From positions 2,147,501 through 2,211,500 of the forward strand of contig JAWNZC010000311.1 in assembly GCA_035771165.1 (NCBI GenBank): DNA of 64,000 bases, written 5' to 3'. A model generated the notes under the pieces. It was not told the origin of the DNA. It saw only the letters and a program-made list of their open reading frames with translations, and did not search any database. The translations under genes and the position numbers were made by a program. Source of the DNA: Paragorgia papillata (taxonomy: Eukaryota; Cnidaria; Anthozoa; Scleralcyonacea; Coralliidae). Positions 34,054-41,717 of the stretch are shown here, piece by piece; the first letter of the stretch is position 1; each line of letters begins with the position of its first letter.

Positions 34054-35262
34054 ATGAATAAGGAACGACAAACTATGTTAAAACCAGGTTATAAACGTTT
34101 ACAAAAAAGCGAAATAACTGGTGAACGTACAAGACATGTTACAACATTTAATCCTAACAAAGCTAACCCAGGAGAAGAAATTTATATTCAGATCCCAAAA
34201 CTTAAACCCGGGACAACTCTTGTTCCAGACAAAATGTTTCTTGTTTTTGACTTTAAAAACGCAAACACCAAGTCGTGGTTTAACAACAACCTTGCAAAAC
34301 AGCTTCAGAAACAACTAAAAGTTAAATTTGCAGGTGAAATTATTTACGACAACACAGGTGAAAGCTTACTTAGAACCTACGAAGATCTGTGGTTAAATAG
34401 CAACGAGCGTGCCAATATGTTGGAAGACGGTATTGCCACCGAAAACCAACGTAAGGTAATTTCAAAGTCAGACGATGCTTCATCTGAGGCGTACGCCTCA
34501 GTTTACGGTAACAAGCAAAGAATTCAACTAGGAAAAATTCTTATGGATCATGGTTTATACGCTCCTTACAACATGAGCAACGACTTACAGTATATTATTA
34601 CTCTTCCACAAGCCAGCGAAATTATGCAAGCACAAAACAACCAAGCAGTTGAAGGATATAGCTTAGAAAACATTGAACTGGAATTCGAAACCATCACCAA
34701 CAACGACCTTGTTCGCGAAGTCGAAAGTGGTTACAACGCAGGAAGAAGTCTTAGTTTTGAACACGCTACCCTTTTAAAAAAGGTGGAATGGAACAAAACA
34801 ACAACTCTTGTTAACGAAACCATTAATTTACCACGAAAGAGTATGAAAGCTGTTGTAATGCTTTTCACAAAGGGAACCCGTGGTGGATCCGAAGAGTTTG
34901 TTTTCCCAAACATTGAAAACGTGAAAGTTACCATTGAAGGTATTCCTAACAGTGTTTACTCGCAGGGAATAATTAAAAGAAGACTGTTTGAAGAGGCAGA
35001 AAGACTTTTTAAACAGGACACCAGTGCTGTTACCGCAAGTAGCTTATTCACCGGCGACAAGTTTGCTTTGGTAGTCGATCTTAGAACCATTGACGACAAC
35101 GAATTATACGGACACGGAACAAAACTTTTGTCAACCCAATCTGGTATCATGTTGGAAATTACAAAAAAAGCAACAACTGTAAACCTTAACTGTTATATTT
35201 TTATACTTTCAGATGGAGTTCTAAAGGTACAAGCAGGCGACTTCCGAGGAGTTACTTACTAA
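34054..35262 (+). CDS. MCP: Probable major capsid protein (double jelly roll, hexon-like)
   Basis: At 402 residues this protein is shorter than many capsid proteins of the group but has the expected layout. A basic N-terminus is followed by beta-rich segments (EEIYIQIPKL, PDKMFLVFDF), a central YAPYNMSNDLQYIITLP segment, a second beta-rich half (SLENIELEFETI) and a C-terminal GHGTKLLSTQSGIMLEI segment typical of Polinton capsids as I know them. It lies directly before the packaging ATPase, the usual order in the lineage. The start follows ACTATAATAAATG. Confidence 0.82.
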   Translation: MNKERQTMLKPGYKRLQKSEITGERTRHVTTFNPNKANPGEEIYIQIPKLKPGTTLVPDKMFLVFDFKNANTKSWFNNNLAKQLQKQLKVKFAGEIIYDNTGESLLRTYEDLWLNSNERANMLEDGIATENQRKVISKSDDASSEAYASVYGNKQRIQLGKILMDHGLYAPYNMSNDLQYIITLPQASEIMQAQNNQAVEGYSLENIELEFETITNNDLVREVESGYNAGRSLSFEHATLLKKVEWNKTTTLVNETINLPRKSMKAVVMLFTKGTRGGSEEFVFPNIENVKVTIEGIPNSVYSQGIIKRRLFEEAERLFKQDTSAVTASSLFTGDKFALVVDLRTIDDNELYGHGTKLLSTQSGIMLEITKKATTVNLNCYIFILSDGVLKVQAGDFRGVTY

Positions 35263-35284
35263 GCAGAGTAAACAAAGTAAATAA

Positions 35285-35869
35285 ATGAATTCATTTAACA
35301 TGATAATAGTTGGAATGACGGGATGTGGAAAAACACATTACCTTCTTGAAATGTTAGAAGAAAAATGTTATAAACAGTTTGAAAACATATTTTTAATTTG
35401 TCCAACTTTTGAGTGGAACAAAACCTACCTAAACTGGAAACATTTAAACGATCCAAATTTCTTTGTTATACCATGTGATCAAGACCAAACAGATGAGCTT
35501 TTAAAATTTGTTGTGGGATACTGCAAAGGAAGCCCATCGTTAATCATACTTGATGACTGCGCTGCCGGGCAGTCAGTAAAAAACCGAACTAGTGAGTTGG
35601 TAAAACTTGGATTTGGTGCAAGGCATATGCATATCAGCACAATAGTAATTACACAACAACTGACAAGTATTGCGAAACCTTATAGAGAAAACATATCAAA
35701 ACTAGTGTCTTTTTACAACCCAAACAAAAAGGATATGCAGGTTATCCTAGATGATTATTTAGACGTTTCAAAAGATGAAGAAAAAAAAATCAAAGAAACA
35801 TTAAAAGAAAAAAAATATAGTAGGTTAGAGATCAACCTAAAACACCCATACAATCATGAAATAGTATAA
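35285..35869 (+). CDS. ATP: A32/FtsK-like genome packaging ATPase
   Basis: This 194-residue P-loop ATPase should pump element DNA into capsids. Walker A is VGMTGCGKTH (about 9-18). Walker B is SLIILDDC (about 84-91), followed by a sensor-like ITQQL. Length and motif order suit the A32 family of Polintons, virophages and large DNA viruses. It follows the capsid gene after 22 bp. The start follows AAGTAAATAAATG. A strong hairpin with a T-run follows the stop. Confidence 0.93.
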   Translation: MNSFNMIIVGMTGCGKTHYLLEMLEEKCYKQFENIFLICPTFEWNKTYLNWKHLNDPNFFVIPCDQDQTDELLKFVVGYCKGSPSLIILDDCAAGQSVKNRTSELVKLGFGARHMHISTIVITQQLTSIAKPYRENISKLVSFYNPNKKDMQVILDDYLDVSKDEEKKIKETLKEKKYSRLEINLKHPYNHEIV

Positions 35870-35873
35870 AAAG

Positions 35874-35916
35874 TGTAAAATCATATGTTTTGTTGGCATA
35901 TGATTTTTTTTTTAAA
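35874..35916 (+). terminator. Hairpin plus T-run after the packaging ATPase gene
   Basis: AAATCATATG is mirrored by CATATGATTT after a 9-nt loop, and ten or so T follow. This is the clearest terminator-shaped structure of the element. The next gene's AAAATAAATG begins at its edge. Confidence 0.65.
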
Positions 35917-35920
35917 ATAA

Positions 35921-36559
35921 ATGAGTCTTTTAAGAATTTTCATGGAAAAAAACAATGAAATGGAAACCATTGTTAAATTTGATGAACCTTTAGTCATCGA
36001 AAACAAAACAATGACAGTAAAGTGTGCAAGTGTGTTTTGGGATTTTAATAACATTACAGATCCTATTTTTATTGCAAATGGTAGTAAAAAATTATGGTTT
36101 AAACCTGGTTATTGGACCGCCAACATGATTGTTAAAAAATTAGCGGAAGTAAACGCAAAAGCAGAGCTAGTACATTATTCGCAAAAAATTAAAATTACAC
36201 CAACAGAAATCCTTTCATTAGAAAAACTGGCTCCAATTCTTGGATTTTCTGAAACACGAATGATTATACCAAAAGGAAGTGGTTGGACTTCTAACACATC
36301 TGTTAATGTCAACCTTCGTTTAAAATATATTAACATTAAGTGCAGTGCTGTTAACAAAAACGAAACATCATTTCAAGGTCAACGGGATGGGTCCATCGCA
36401 ATTCTTCCAATTACAACCACCCAGTCATTAAAGGGCACCGTTACACACTACGACAACATCAACAGTGAAACCAAACTAAACGACGGAATCTATAACGAAC
36501 TAAAGTTTTCGGTAAGCCATGAAATTGGCGACGTACTGTTAGAAATAACGATAAAATAA
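35921..36559 (+). CDS. Probable minor capsid (penton-like) protein
   Basis: The protein has 212 residues, is beta-rich and has no membrane segment. It contains LAPILGFSETR, a segment rich in alternating hydrophobic residues (VNVNLRLKYINIKCSAV), and near the end TTTQSLKGTVTHYDN. Position right after ATPase, length and content suit the Polinton minor capsid protein with a single jelly roll; homology is not proved by eye. Confidence 0.6.
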   Translation: MSLLRIFMEKNNEMETIVKFDEPLVIENKTMTVKCASVFWDFNNITDPIFIANGSKKLWFKPGYWTANMIVKKLAEVNAKAELVHYSQKIKITPTEILSLEKLAPILGFSETRMIIPKGSGWTSNTSVNVNLRLKYINIKCSAVNKNETSFQGQRDGSIAILPITTTQSLKGTVTHYDNINSETKLNDGIYNELKFSVSHEIGDVLLEITIK

Positions 36560-36560
36560 A

Positions 36561-36644
36561 ATGGCACTAAATTATGGTTTTGAAAAAGCAAGTGTAACAT
36601 GCAACAAAAATCTGGAGTGTTATCTAACGACACGTCTGAATTAG
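36561..36644 (+). CDS. Very short ORF with the element's start motif
   Basis: 27 codons (MALNYGFEKASVTC...) follow ATAAAATAAAATG exactly as in the real genes, then stop in the 110-bp gap before the next gene. An overlapping frame from 36598 is also short. It may be a vestige of a larger gene or a genuine micropeptide. Confidence 0.3.
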   Translation: MALNYGFEKASVTCNKNLECYLTTRLN

Positions 36645-36670
36645 AACTTTGTAAAATTCTACTATAATAA

Positions 36671-36892
36671 ATGATTGAAACAAAACGTGAAGTAATGCAA
36701 GATTTATACGATGCCGCACTAGTTACCGCAGGAGCCGTAGTTGTAAGTATGGTTTCTAAAAAAGTGGCTGGTCAACCTTTAGCCGCACCAGCCAGTCTAA
36801 AGGATGCCGCAAAGTTAGCTGTCGCTGTTGCAGTTGGTAGCTTCCTGGTAAAAAAGGGTCAAACCGCGGGGTATATCCCCCTTAAGGTTTAA
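36671..36892 (+). CDS. Small hydrophobic virion-type protein
   Basis: The protein has 73 residues with two hydrophobic Ala/Val-rich segments (about 14-30 and 45-60) around a Pro-containing loop. Similar tiny two-segment proteins are usual in the capsid region of Polintons. The start follows ACTATAATAAATG. Confidence 0.75.
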   Translation: MIETKREVMQDLYDAALVTAGAVVVSMVSKKVAGQPLAAPASLKDAAKLAVAVAVGSFLVKKGQTAGYIPLKV

Positions 36893-36925
36893 GTTCTAAG
36901 TGAAGCTTTAGCGATACATAAATAA

Positions 36926-37327
36926 ATGGTATCAATGATAGCAGGAGGATTATTTAATGCAGTCGCCTTTGCAGGAGCTGGTTACTTATTCTCAACGTTC
37001 AACAAAAAAGGTTACCAAGAAGAAGCGAAAAGACACAACCACGCAATGGAAGAACAGCAAAAGGCTAACGAAGCCTTCCGTGAGCAAGAAACAGCAGCAA
37101 GAAACAAGGAAAAAAAACTCCAAGAAGAACTTTACCATGCAAAAGGTGACATTAAAGACACCAACAAAGCACTTGCAGAATTACAACAAGTTCGGAACAT
37201 AAGAAACATACCGCCACCAAAATTAGAAGACTATTACCAACCATCGCCTGAAATGAAAAAATATCAAATTATGGCTGTTGGACTAGCAGGTGCTGGTGGT
37301 GGATGGTTACTACACAAGTTAATATAA
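36926..37327 (+). CDS. Membrane/coiled-coil virion-type protein
   Basis: The protein has 133 residues. An N-terminal hydrophobic segment (MIAGGLFNAVAFAGAGYLF), a long charged coiled coil (about 25-90), a PPPKLEDYYQPSPEM segment and a C-terminal hydrophobic segment (VGLAGAGGGWLL) are visible. This architecture recurs in Polinton virion blocks. The start follows ACATAAATAAATG. Confidence 0.75.
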   Translation: MVSMIAGGLFNAVAFAGAGYLFSTFNKKGYQEEAKRHNHAMEEQQKANEAFREQETAARNKEKKLQEELYHAKGDIKDTNKALAELQQVRNIRNIPPPKLEDYYQPSPEMKKYQIMAVGLAGAGGGWLLHKLI

Positions 37328-37329
37328 GC

Positions 37330-37372
37330 TTTTAAATTCCTATTTTAAAAAATAGGAATTTTTTTTTTTTAA
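37330..37372. terminator. Hairpin between convergent genes
   Basis: AAATTCCTATTTT is mirrored by AAAATAGGAATTT and then a T-run. It lies between the 133-residue gene (+) and the 78-residue gene (-) and is symmetrical enough to serve both. Confidence 0.6.
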
Positions 37373-37609
37373 TTAAAGTTCATCAGTAGCTGAGGATTCT
37401 TGTAAATCTTCTTCATCCAACCAATTACTTAATTCTTCATCAACTTCAAAGTTTTCATTTGGTATGATGTAAACTTCGTTTTCAAAATCCCATTCTACAC
37501 GATCACCAAATGTGTCAAAAAGCTCAGTTAAATTACTAAACCAATACAGTTCATGGTTTGAAACAACTATGTAACCTTCTGGATCTTCGTATTGTAATTC
37601 GTTATTCAT
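37373..37609 (-). CDS. Small acidic protein, unknown
   Basis: 78 residues, with an acidic C-terminal half (NFEVDEELSNWLDEEDLQESS). No family is recognised. The start follows TATAATAAAGAGATG, the leader-containing form of the start motif. Acidic small proteins of mobile elements are often DNA mimics or inhibitors, but nothing here proves that. Confidence 0.65.
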   Translation of the reverse strand: MNNELQYEDPEGYIVVSNHELYWFSNLTELFDTFGDRVEWDFENEVYIIPNENFEVDEELSNWLDEEDLQESSATDEL

Positions 37610-37651
37610 CTCTTTATTATAATGTAAATTATAATAAAAAAAAAATCAATT

Positions 37652-37855
37652 TTAAGCGTTGTTCATAAGGTAAACCCAGTATTCAATACAATAAGATTCG
37701 TTAAAGTTTTTTTGATCATATTTGCTATACATCACCCAAAGGTTGTATCCTTCGTTGCTACCATTTGTAAGATTAAAAATAAGTTTACCAATATCGAACC
37801 AAGTTTTAGATTTGAATTCACACTTTGCAACATTAATGTTGTTTTTAACTAACAT
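37652..37855 (-). CDS. Stand-alone W-G-W (PriCT_2-like) module protein
   Basis: 67 residues. The core TWFDIGKLIFNLTNGSNEGYNLW followed by YSK..., then C...W, repeats the pattern W-x3-G-...-NG-x4-(L/I)W-x2-(F/Y)S seen in the 270- and 512-residue neighbours and resembles the PriCT_2 domain of primases. Its first codons overlap the 3' end of the 270-residue gene. The start follows TAAATAAAGATG. Confidence 0.65.
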   Translation of the reverse strand: MLVKNNINVAKCEFKSKTWFDIGKLIFNLTNGSNEGYNLWVMYSKYDQKNFNESYCIEYWVYLMNNA

Positions 37856-38657
37856 CTTTATTTAAAAGACTATTAGCTATGTTAAAACACCCTGCGTTAC
37901 ACAATTCGTTTAAAAGTTTCTTCTTTTTTACTTTAGGTTCTAGTTTTTTCCGTTCTTCTGCAGTTGTTTTAAAATATCTTGGTGTATAACCAGCGTTGTC
38001 AAATGATTTTAAATAGCTGGTTGTTCTTTCTAACCAAAGTTGGTCGTTGTTAATATAAGATTTAATGTTGGTCGCCCTTGAGTTTGGTTTTTCTTTTTCA
38101 TCGCTGTTGTGCCAGCTAATAATGCTGTTAATATCACAAGTAAACCTAAAACGTTTGTACTTCCATGTTAAGGTAAATGTTTTTTTTAGTTCTCTGTCTT
38201 TAATTCTTTTACAAATTTCTGCTAAAATGTGTTCGTCTTTTCCTTCTGACATGGTAAATATCGCAGAACAAAGGTTGTTAAGAGCTTTTTGATTTCGCAT
38301 TCTTCGGATTGATAACTTAGGAATAATGATGTTGTAAACAAAGTTTCTCACTTCTACATCTAAAACTATTTGTGTTTCACTTGGATTATAGGTTGTTCCT
38401 CCGTCTTCGTAAATCATGGGAATTAATAGTCTTATTGCATATAGTTTAACTTGTTTTTTAAAGTAAAGCCATTTTTTGTCGCAAACCTCTTTGCTGTAAT
38501 TTTCATGACGTTGGGAAAAACGGTGCCAAATTTCATGACCTTCTTTAGACCCATTAGAGCAGTTGTAAATAACACATCCAGTTGTGTACCAGGATTCAGA
38601 ATAAGGCTTGCCACGGTTAACTGAAAGTTGAGTTAAGTAAAAGTTTAAAGTGTTCAT
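37845..38657 (-). CDS. Protein with N-terminal PriCT_2-like module, unknown C-terminus
   Basis: 270 residues from MNTLNFYLTQL at 38657. A longer frame to 38690 (MSHFKIYYNKE) runs through the promoter and is rejected. Residues about 22-67 carry SWYTTGCVIYNCSNGSKEG, then IWHRFS and W. The remainder is basic and helical (KLSIRRMRNQKALNNLCSA) and not recognised; it could be a DNA-binding or replication accessory factor. The start follows ACTATAATAAAGAGATG. Confidence 0.7.
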   Translation of the reverse strand: MNTLNFYLTQLSVNRGKPYSESWYTTGCVIYNCSNGSKEGHEIWHRFSQRHENYSKEVCDKKWLYFKKQVKLYAIRLLIPMIYEDGGTTYNPSETQIVLDVEVRNFVYNIIIPKLSIRRMRNQKALNNLCSAIFTMSEGKDEHILAEICKRIKDRELKKTFTLTWKYKRFRFTCDINSIISWHNSDEKEKPNSRATNIKSYINNDQLWLERTTSYLKSFDNAGYTPRYFKTTAEERKKLEPKVKKKKLLNELCNAGCFNIANSLLNKDVS

Positions 38658-38741
38658 CTCTTTATTATAGTAGATTTTAAAGTGGGACACTTTTTGGAAC
38701 CGTTTTTAGAACCGTTTAAAAAGATATATAATAAAGGAATA
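38658..38741. promoter_or_regulatory. Bidirectional regulatory region with GTCCCACTTT box and GGTTC iterons
   Basis: Facing left: ACTATAATAAAGAG. Facing right: AAAGTGGGACACTTTT, two GGAACC/AGAACC units, then AAAAAGATATATAATAAAGG before the ATG at 38742. The right half is repeated at the 40888 gene. Confidence 0.75.
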
Positions 38742-39290
38742 ATGGATTACATTAAAAAAAATGCGTTAGTTTCAAAGTTCCAAAAACTAATCTACCAAGA
38801 CGAAATGCCGTCACTAAAAACGTTTGAAATCGAAGTCAACTTTAATTTCATAATATTTCCGGTTGGTGAACTTGAAAAAATTTACGTGTTCATCGAAATA
38901 ATGCAAAACAAGAAAAACCGAGGCCGTCTTTCAGATGCGCTAAAAAATATGTTTAAAATGCTAATCGATCATATAATTGGTCACGATACCGTCACAATTT
39001 TAAACGAAAGGAATAACAAAAAATACTATATGTTATACAAAAACATCTTCAAAGAATTCAACAGAAAAAAAATTTATCAACAAGAATACGGGCTTTATAC
39101 CATTCCGTACAACCCTACCGGAACCAAAAGAAGAAACGCATATCCTGAAAAATATGGATTAGAATCATACAATGCATACGAATTAGAAAACTATATGCAA
39201 GAAGATTCGGATGACGAGGCTGATAAAGACTTTGCTGAAAGTCTATACGATATGGTCACTTTTAGACCAAGAAGGTGTAAAAGGTGCTAA
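38742..39290 (+). CDS. Unknown 182-residue protein under the shared accessory promoter
   Basis: The start is MDYIKKNALVS at 38742. The frame is open upstream to 38682 (MGHFLEPFLEPF...), but that is the translated iteron/promoter, also seen in front of the 40888 gene. The protein is helical and basic with an acidic segment (EDSDDEADKDFAE) and ends RPRRCKRC. No family is recognised. Confidence 0.65.
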   Translation: MDYIKKNALVSKFQKLIYQDEMPSLKTFEIEVNFNFIIFPVGELEKIYVFIEIMQNKKNRGRLSDALKNMFKMLIDHIIGHDTVTILNERNNKKYYMLYKNIFKEFNRKKIYQQEYGLYTIPYNPTGTKRRNAYPEKYGLESYNAYELENYMQEDSDDEADKDFAESLYDMVTFRPRRCKRC

Positions 39291-39291
39291 A

Positions 39292-39348
39292 AAAAATTGG
39301 TTTAATTTCATATATTTTAAATATATGAAATATTTTTTAAAAAAAGGA
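39292..39348. terminator. AT-rich hairpin between convergent genes
   Basis: ATTTCATATATTTT is mirrored by AAATATATGAAAT, with A/T runs on both sides. Closely similar to 27358-27428. Confidence 0.55.
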
Positions 39349-39349
39349 A

Positions 39350-40888
39350 TTATGCCTTTTCAAGCTGTTTAATATAATCCCTTTTAATCCTTTCATCAAC
39401 CAAAGTAATGTTAAAGTTATATAACTCTATCTTTTTTTCTTTACAAATTCCGTTAATTCGAATAATTTCCTCGTTAAGTTCACTTTCTTTTTCGTTTTCA
39501 AAATTTGTGCTTACAATTGATTTCAGTGGTTTTAACACCCTTCTATTGGTTTTTATGTATTTTTCAATTGTTCCTTTTTTGTACTCTTTTGCGTACGCAG
39601 TAAAGTTGTAGTTATCGTTCTCAGCAAGTGTAAACCCGTTGCTGAAAAAGTGATGAGCTATTTCCTCGTTTCGAAAATATCTAAGGTAAATAAGTTTCTT
39701 TTTGTTCCAGGTAGGTGTGGAATAGTTTTCCCACATTTCAGTTGAAAATCGTAGTGAAAAGGTGCTATCCTGTTTTTTGGTGAAGTCTAACCAAAGGTTG
39801 TGAAGAGATGGACAACCATCTGACAATCTGTGTAAAAGAAAACCATCATCCATCCATATCTTACCGCCAAATGGATAAGGTGGTAGTGATGCTGTTGAAA
39901 CACATCCTTTGTTCCACATTTCCTTAACACTGTCATGACTATAGTTTTCATCACACATTTTTAAGGAAAACTTTTTCCATAGGTAAAACAGTCTTTCTTT
40001 TATGTTGTTGTTCTCATTAACCGCCATTCTACCTAAAATTTGACCACACCTTACCCAATCCTTAAGGTTGTGATTAGCGGTGAAGGCGCGGTTTCTGTTG
40101 GTCTGAATTGATGTGTAATCGGGATCGCCCTCTTTTCTTTCTCCTTTCTTAAGTTTCTCTGGCTTGTTTGGTGGCATAGGACAGCCTTCAAAAACTAACC
40201 CACAGTTTGCACAAAAATAGTTGTCACCATCCTCTTCCCTGATTAGGTGAAAGCAGTTGTCGCTAATGTCTCTGGGACTGTGTTCTTTACAGAACTTTTG
40301 ATCACATTTCCTTTCACAGTAGTCACCCTTAAAAGAGTGTAAACAATAGTTTTGAAAATTACAACCTTTTACTGGTGAAAATGGTTGTTTAAAATCGTAA
40401 TTTGGTGGAAATGTTTGTGGTTTTTCTCGTTGTTTTTTGATTGCGTGTAACATTTGACTAAACATTAGTGATGTTTCACTACTAAAATAACCAGGCTTGG
40501 TTCCCAAAAGTTTGGCTCTTGGTGCTGACAACCTTATCACTCCTGGCATGCCTGAATCTTCAATAGACGGTAGCTCGTCAGCAAGTTTTTCAAAACGCTC
40601 TTTTTCACGTTGTTGTCGTTCAGTTAAAGGTGGTTTTTCTTTTTTCGGTTTCATCGGTTTCATCGGTTTTACTGGTTTTACAATGTTTAATCTTTGTTCA
40701 GCTTTCCTTAGTTGATCTGTTTTGCGCTTTTCCCCTAGCGGGACAACCACCTTTGGTGGATTTTTAGCTTTTCTTTGTTCAGCTTTCTTTAGTTTCTTTT
40801 CTTCTGCTGTTACTACAGGTTTCACGGGTTTTTTAGCTAATCTTTGTTTAGCTTTTCTTAATCTTTCTTTTTCACGTTTTTGTTCCAT
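39350..40888 (-). CDS. Basic, Cys-rich protein with TFIIB-like zinc ribbon and two PriCT_2-like modules
   Basis: 512 residues from MEQKREKERL at 40888. A longer frame reaching 40960 only translates the iterons. Residues 1-95 are Lys/Pro-rich repeats (RKAEQRL, KPVKPMKPMK). A cysteine cluster at 176-203 is followed by NCFHLIREEDGDNYFCANCG and LVFEG (about 211-234), shaped like the zinc ribbon of TFIIB. Two W-G-...-LW-...-W modules follow: about 278-325 (DWVRCGQILGRM...LFYLWKKFS) and about 345-387. This combination suggests a DNA-binding regulator, perhaps of element transcription or replication. Not recognised as a whole. Confidence 0.7.
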   Translation of the reverse strand: MEQKREKERLRKAKQRLAKKPVKPVVTAEEKKLKKAEQRKAKNPPKVVVPLGEKRKTDQLRKAEQRLNIVKPVKPMKPMKPKKEKPPLTERQQREKERFEKLADELPSIEDSGMPGVIRLSAPRAKLLGTKPGYFSSETSLMFSQMLHAIKKQREKPQTFPPNYDFKQPFSPVKGCNFQNYCLHSFKGDYCERKCDQKFCKEHSPRDISDNCFHLIREEDGDNYFCANCGLVFEGCPMPPNKPEKLKKGERKEGDPDYTSIQTNRNRAFTANHNLKDWVRCGQILGRMAVNENNNIKERLFYLWKKFSLKMCDENYSHDSVKEMWNKGCVSTASLPPYPFGGKIWMDDGFLLHRLSDGCPSLHNLWLDFTKKQDSTFSLRFSTEMWENYSTPTWNKKKLIYLRYFRNEEIAHHFFSNGFTLAENDNYNFTAYAKEYKKGTIEKYIKTNRRVLKPLKSIVSTNFENEKESELNEEIIRINGICKEKKIELYNFNITLVDERIKRDYIKQLEKA

Positions 40889-40971
40889 TATTCCTTTATT
40901 ATATATCTTTTTAAATGGTTCCAAAAATGGTTCCAAAAATGGTTCCAAAAAGTGTCCCACTTAAATGTCAT
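40889..40971 (-). promoter_or_regulatory. Accessory promoter with three TGGTTCCAAAAA iterons
   Basis: On the + strand: TATATATCTTTTTAAA, then three TGGTTCCAAAAA units of 12 bp, then GTGTCCCACTT. The same arrangement precedes the 38742 gene and, in part, the 27768 and 27958 genes. It overlaps the end of the lectin-like gene. Confidence 0.8.
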
Positions 40972-41701
40972 GCTGGTCCATTATTTTTTTGTTTATGCTT
41001 ACAATATCATTTGTTTCTAAAAATCCGCTAATTACCTTAATATCGTAAATCTCTCCTTTAAACGGTTTTGATAACGGTCCTGTGGTTCCGGTAAATCTAT
41101 CGTTCATAAATATTGTACTACATGTTTCGCCAATGGTTTTTGGATTTGCATAAAAATCTGAATCTACTGACTTTACACCATTTACGTAAACACAGCTTCC
41201 GGACAGTAACCAATGACAAGAAATTATATGTTTTTCAAAAATATTAACATCACTTTGAATTGTACAGTTGTACTCCTTTGTTGGAAAACCTCCGCCATAT
41301 GAAAGTTGGTTTGTTGTTCCAGTTTTATATCCAATGAATTTATCGTAACCACCATTATCGTTGCCAATAACATATGCCCACAAACCGGAATTGTTGGTAT
41401 CGTCAATAACACGCACCACGATAAAAACTGAAACATTAATACTAACCATTTCCGGACATTTAAATATCATAAAACACTTTCTGGTATTTTGTATAAAATC
41501 TAATCCGGGTATTGGCCCTCTGTTGTACACACTTTGAAAAAGTGAATATTCATTGTCTTGCACTCTTCCAACTCTAACACCTTTATCGGCTTGTCCAGTT
41601 TTTACAGCTTTTTGTAAATTAACGTCAAAAACAGTTTTGTAAGCGTAGCCGTACTGTTGATGTTCTAATATTTTGTTTTCATAACCATAGTGTATACTCA
41701 T
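40961..41701 (-). CDS. Lectin-like (LamG/ConA-fold) protein at the right end
   Basis: 246 residues, no signal peptide. The beta-rich C-terminal two-thirds (KCFMIFKCPEMVSINVSVFI, HIISCHWLLSGSCVYVNG, KPFKGEIYDIKVIS, then helix NDIVSINKKIM) has the pattern of concanavalin-A-like/laminin-G domains, where GxIxxxxxxxxxL is the closing strand. A cell-surface glycan-binding or fibre-like role is inferred. It lies just inside the right TIR, a usual place for variable cargo genes. The start follows TTTAAATAAAAAATG. Confidence 0.65.
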   Translation of the reverse strand: MSIHYGYENKILEHQQYGYAYKTVFDVNLQKAVKTGQADKGVRVGRVQDNEYSLFQSVYNRGPIPGLDFIQNTRKCFMIFKCPEMVSINVSVFIVVRVIDDTNNSGLWAYVIGNDNGGYDKFIGYKTGTTNQLSYGGGFPTKEYNCTIQSDVNIFEKHIISCHWLLSGSCVYVNGVKSVDSDFYANPKTIGETCSTIFMNDRFTGTTGPLSKPFKGEIYDIKVISGFLETNDIVSINKKIMDQHDI

Positions 41702-41717
41702 TTTTTATTTAAAGTAA

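Noticed and set aside
35874..35916. Bacterial rho-independent terminator, hence bacterial origin of the element
   Set aside because: The shape fits, but gene content and flanking spliced exons are eukaryotic; read as a virus-like 3' signal instead.
38682..38741. N-terminal extension MGHFLEPF of the 182-residue protein, and the similar ones at 40960 and 38690
   Set aside because: They translate promoter boxes shared with other genes, and each is followed by a well-placed ATG after the TATAATAAA box.
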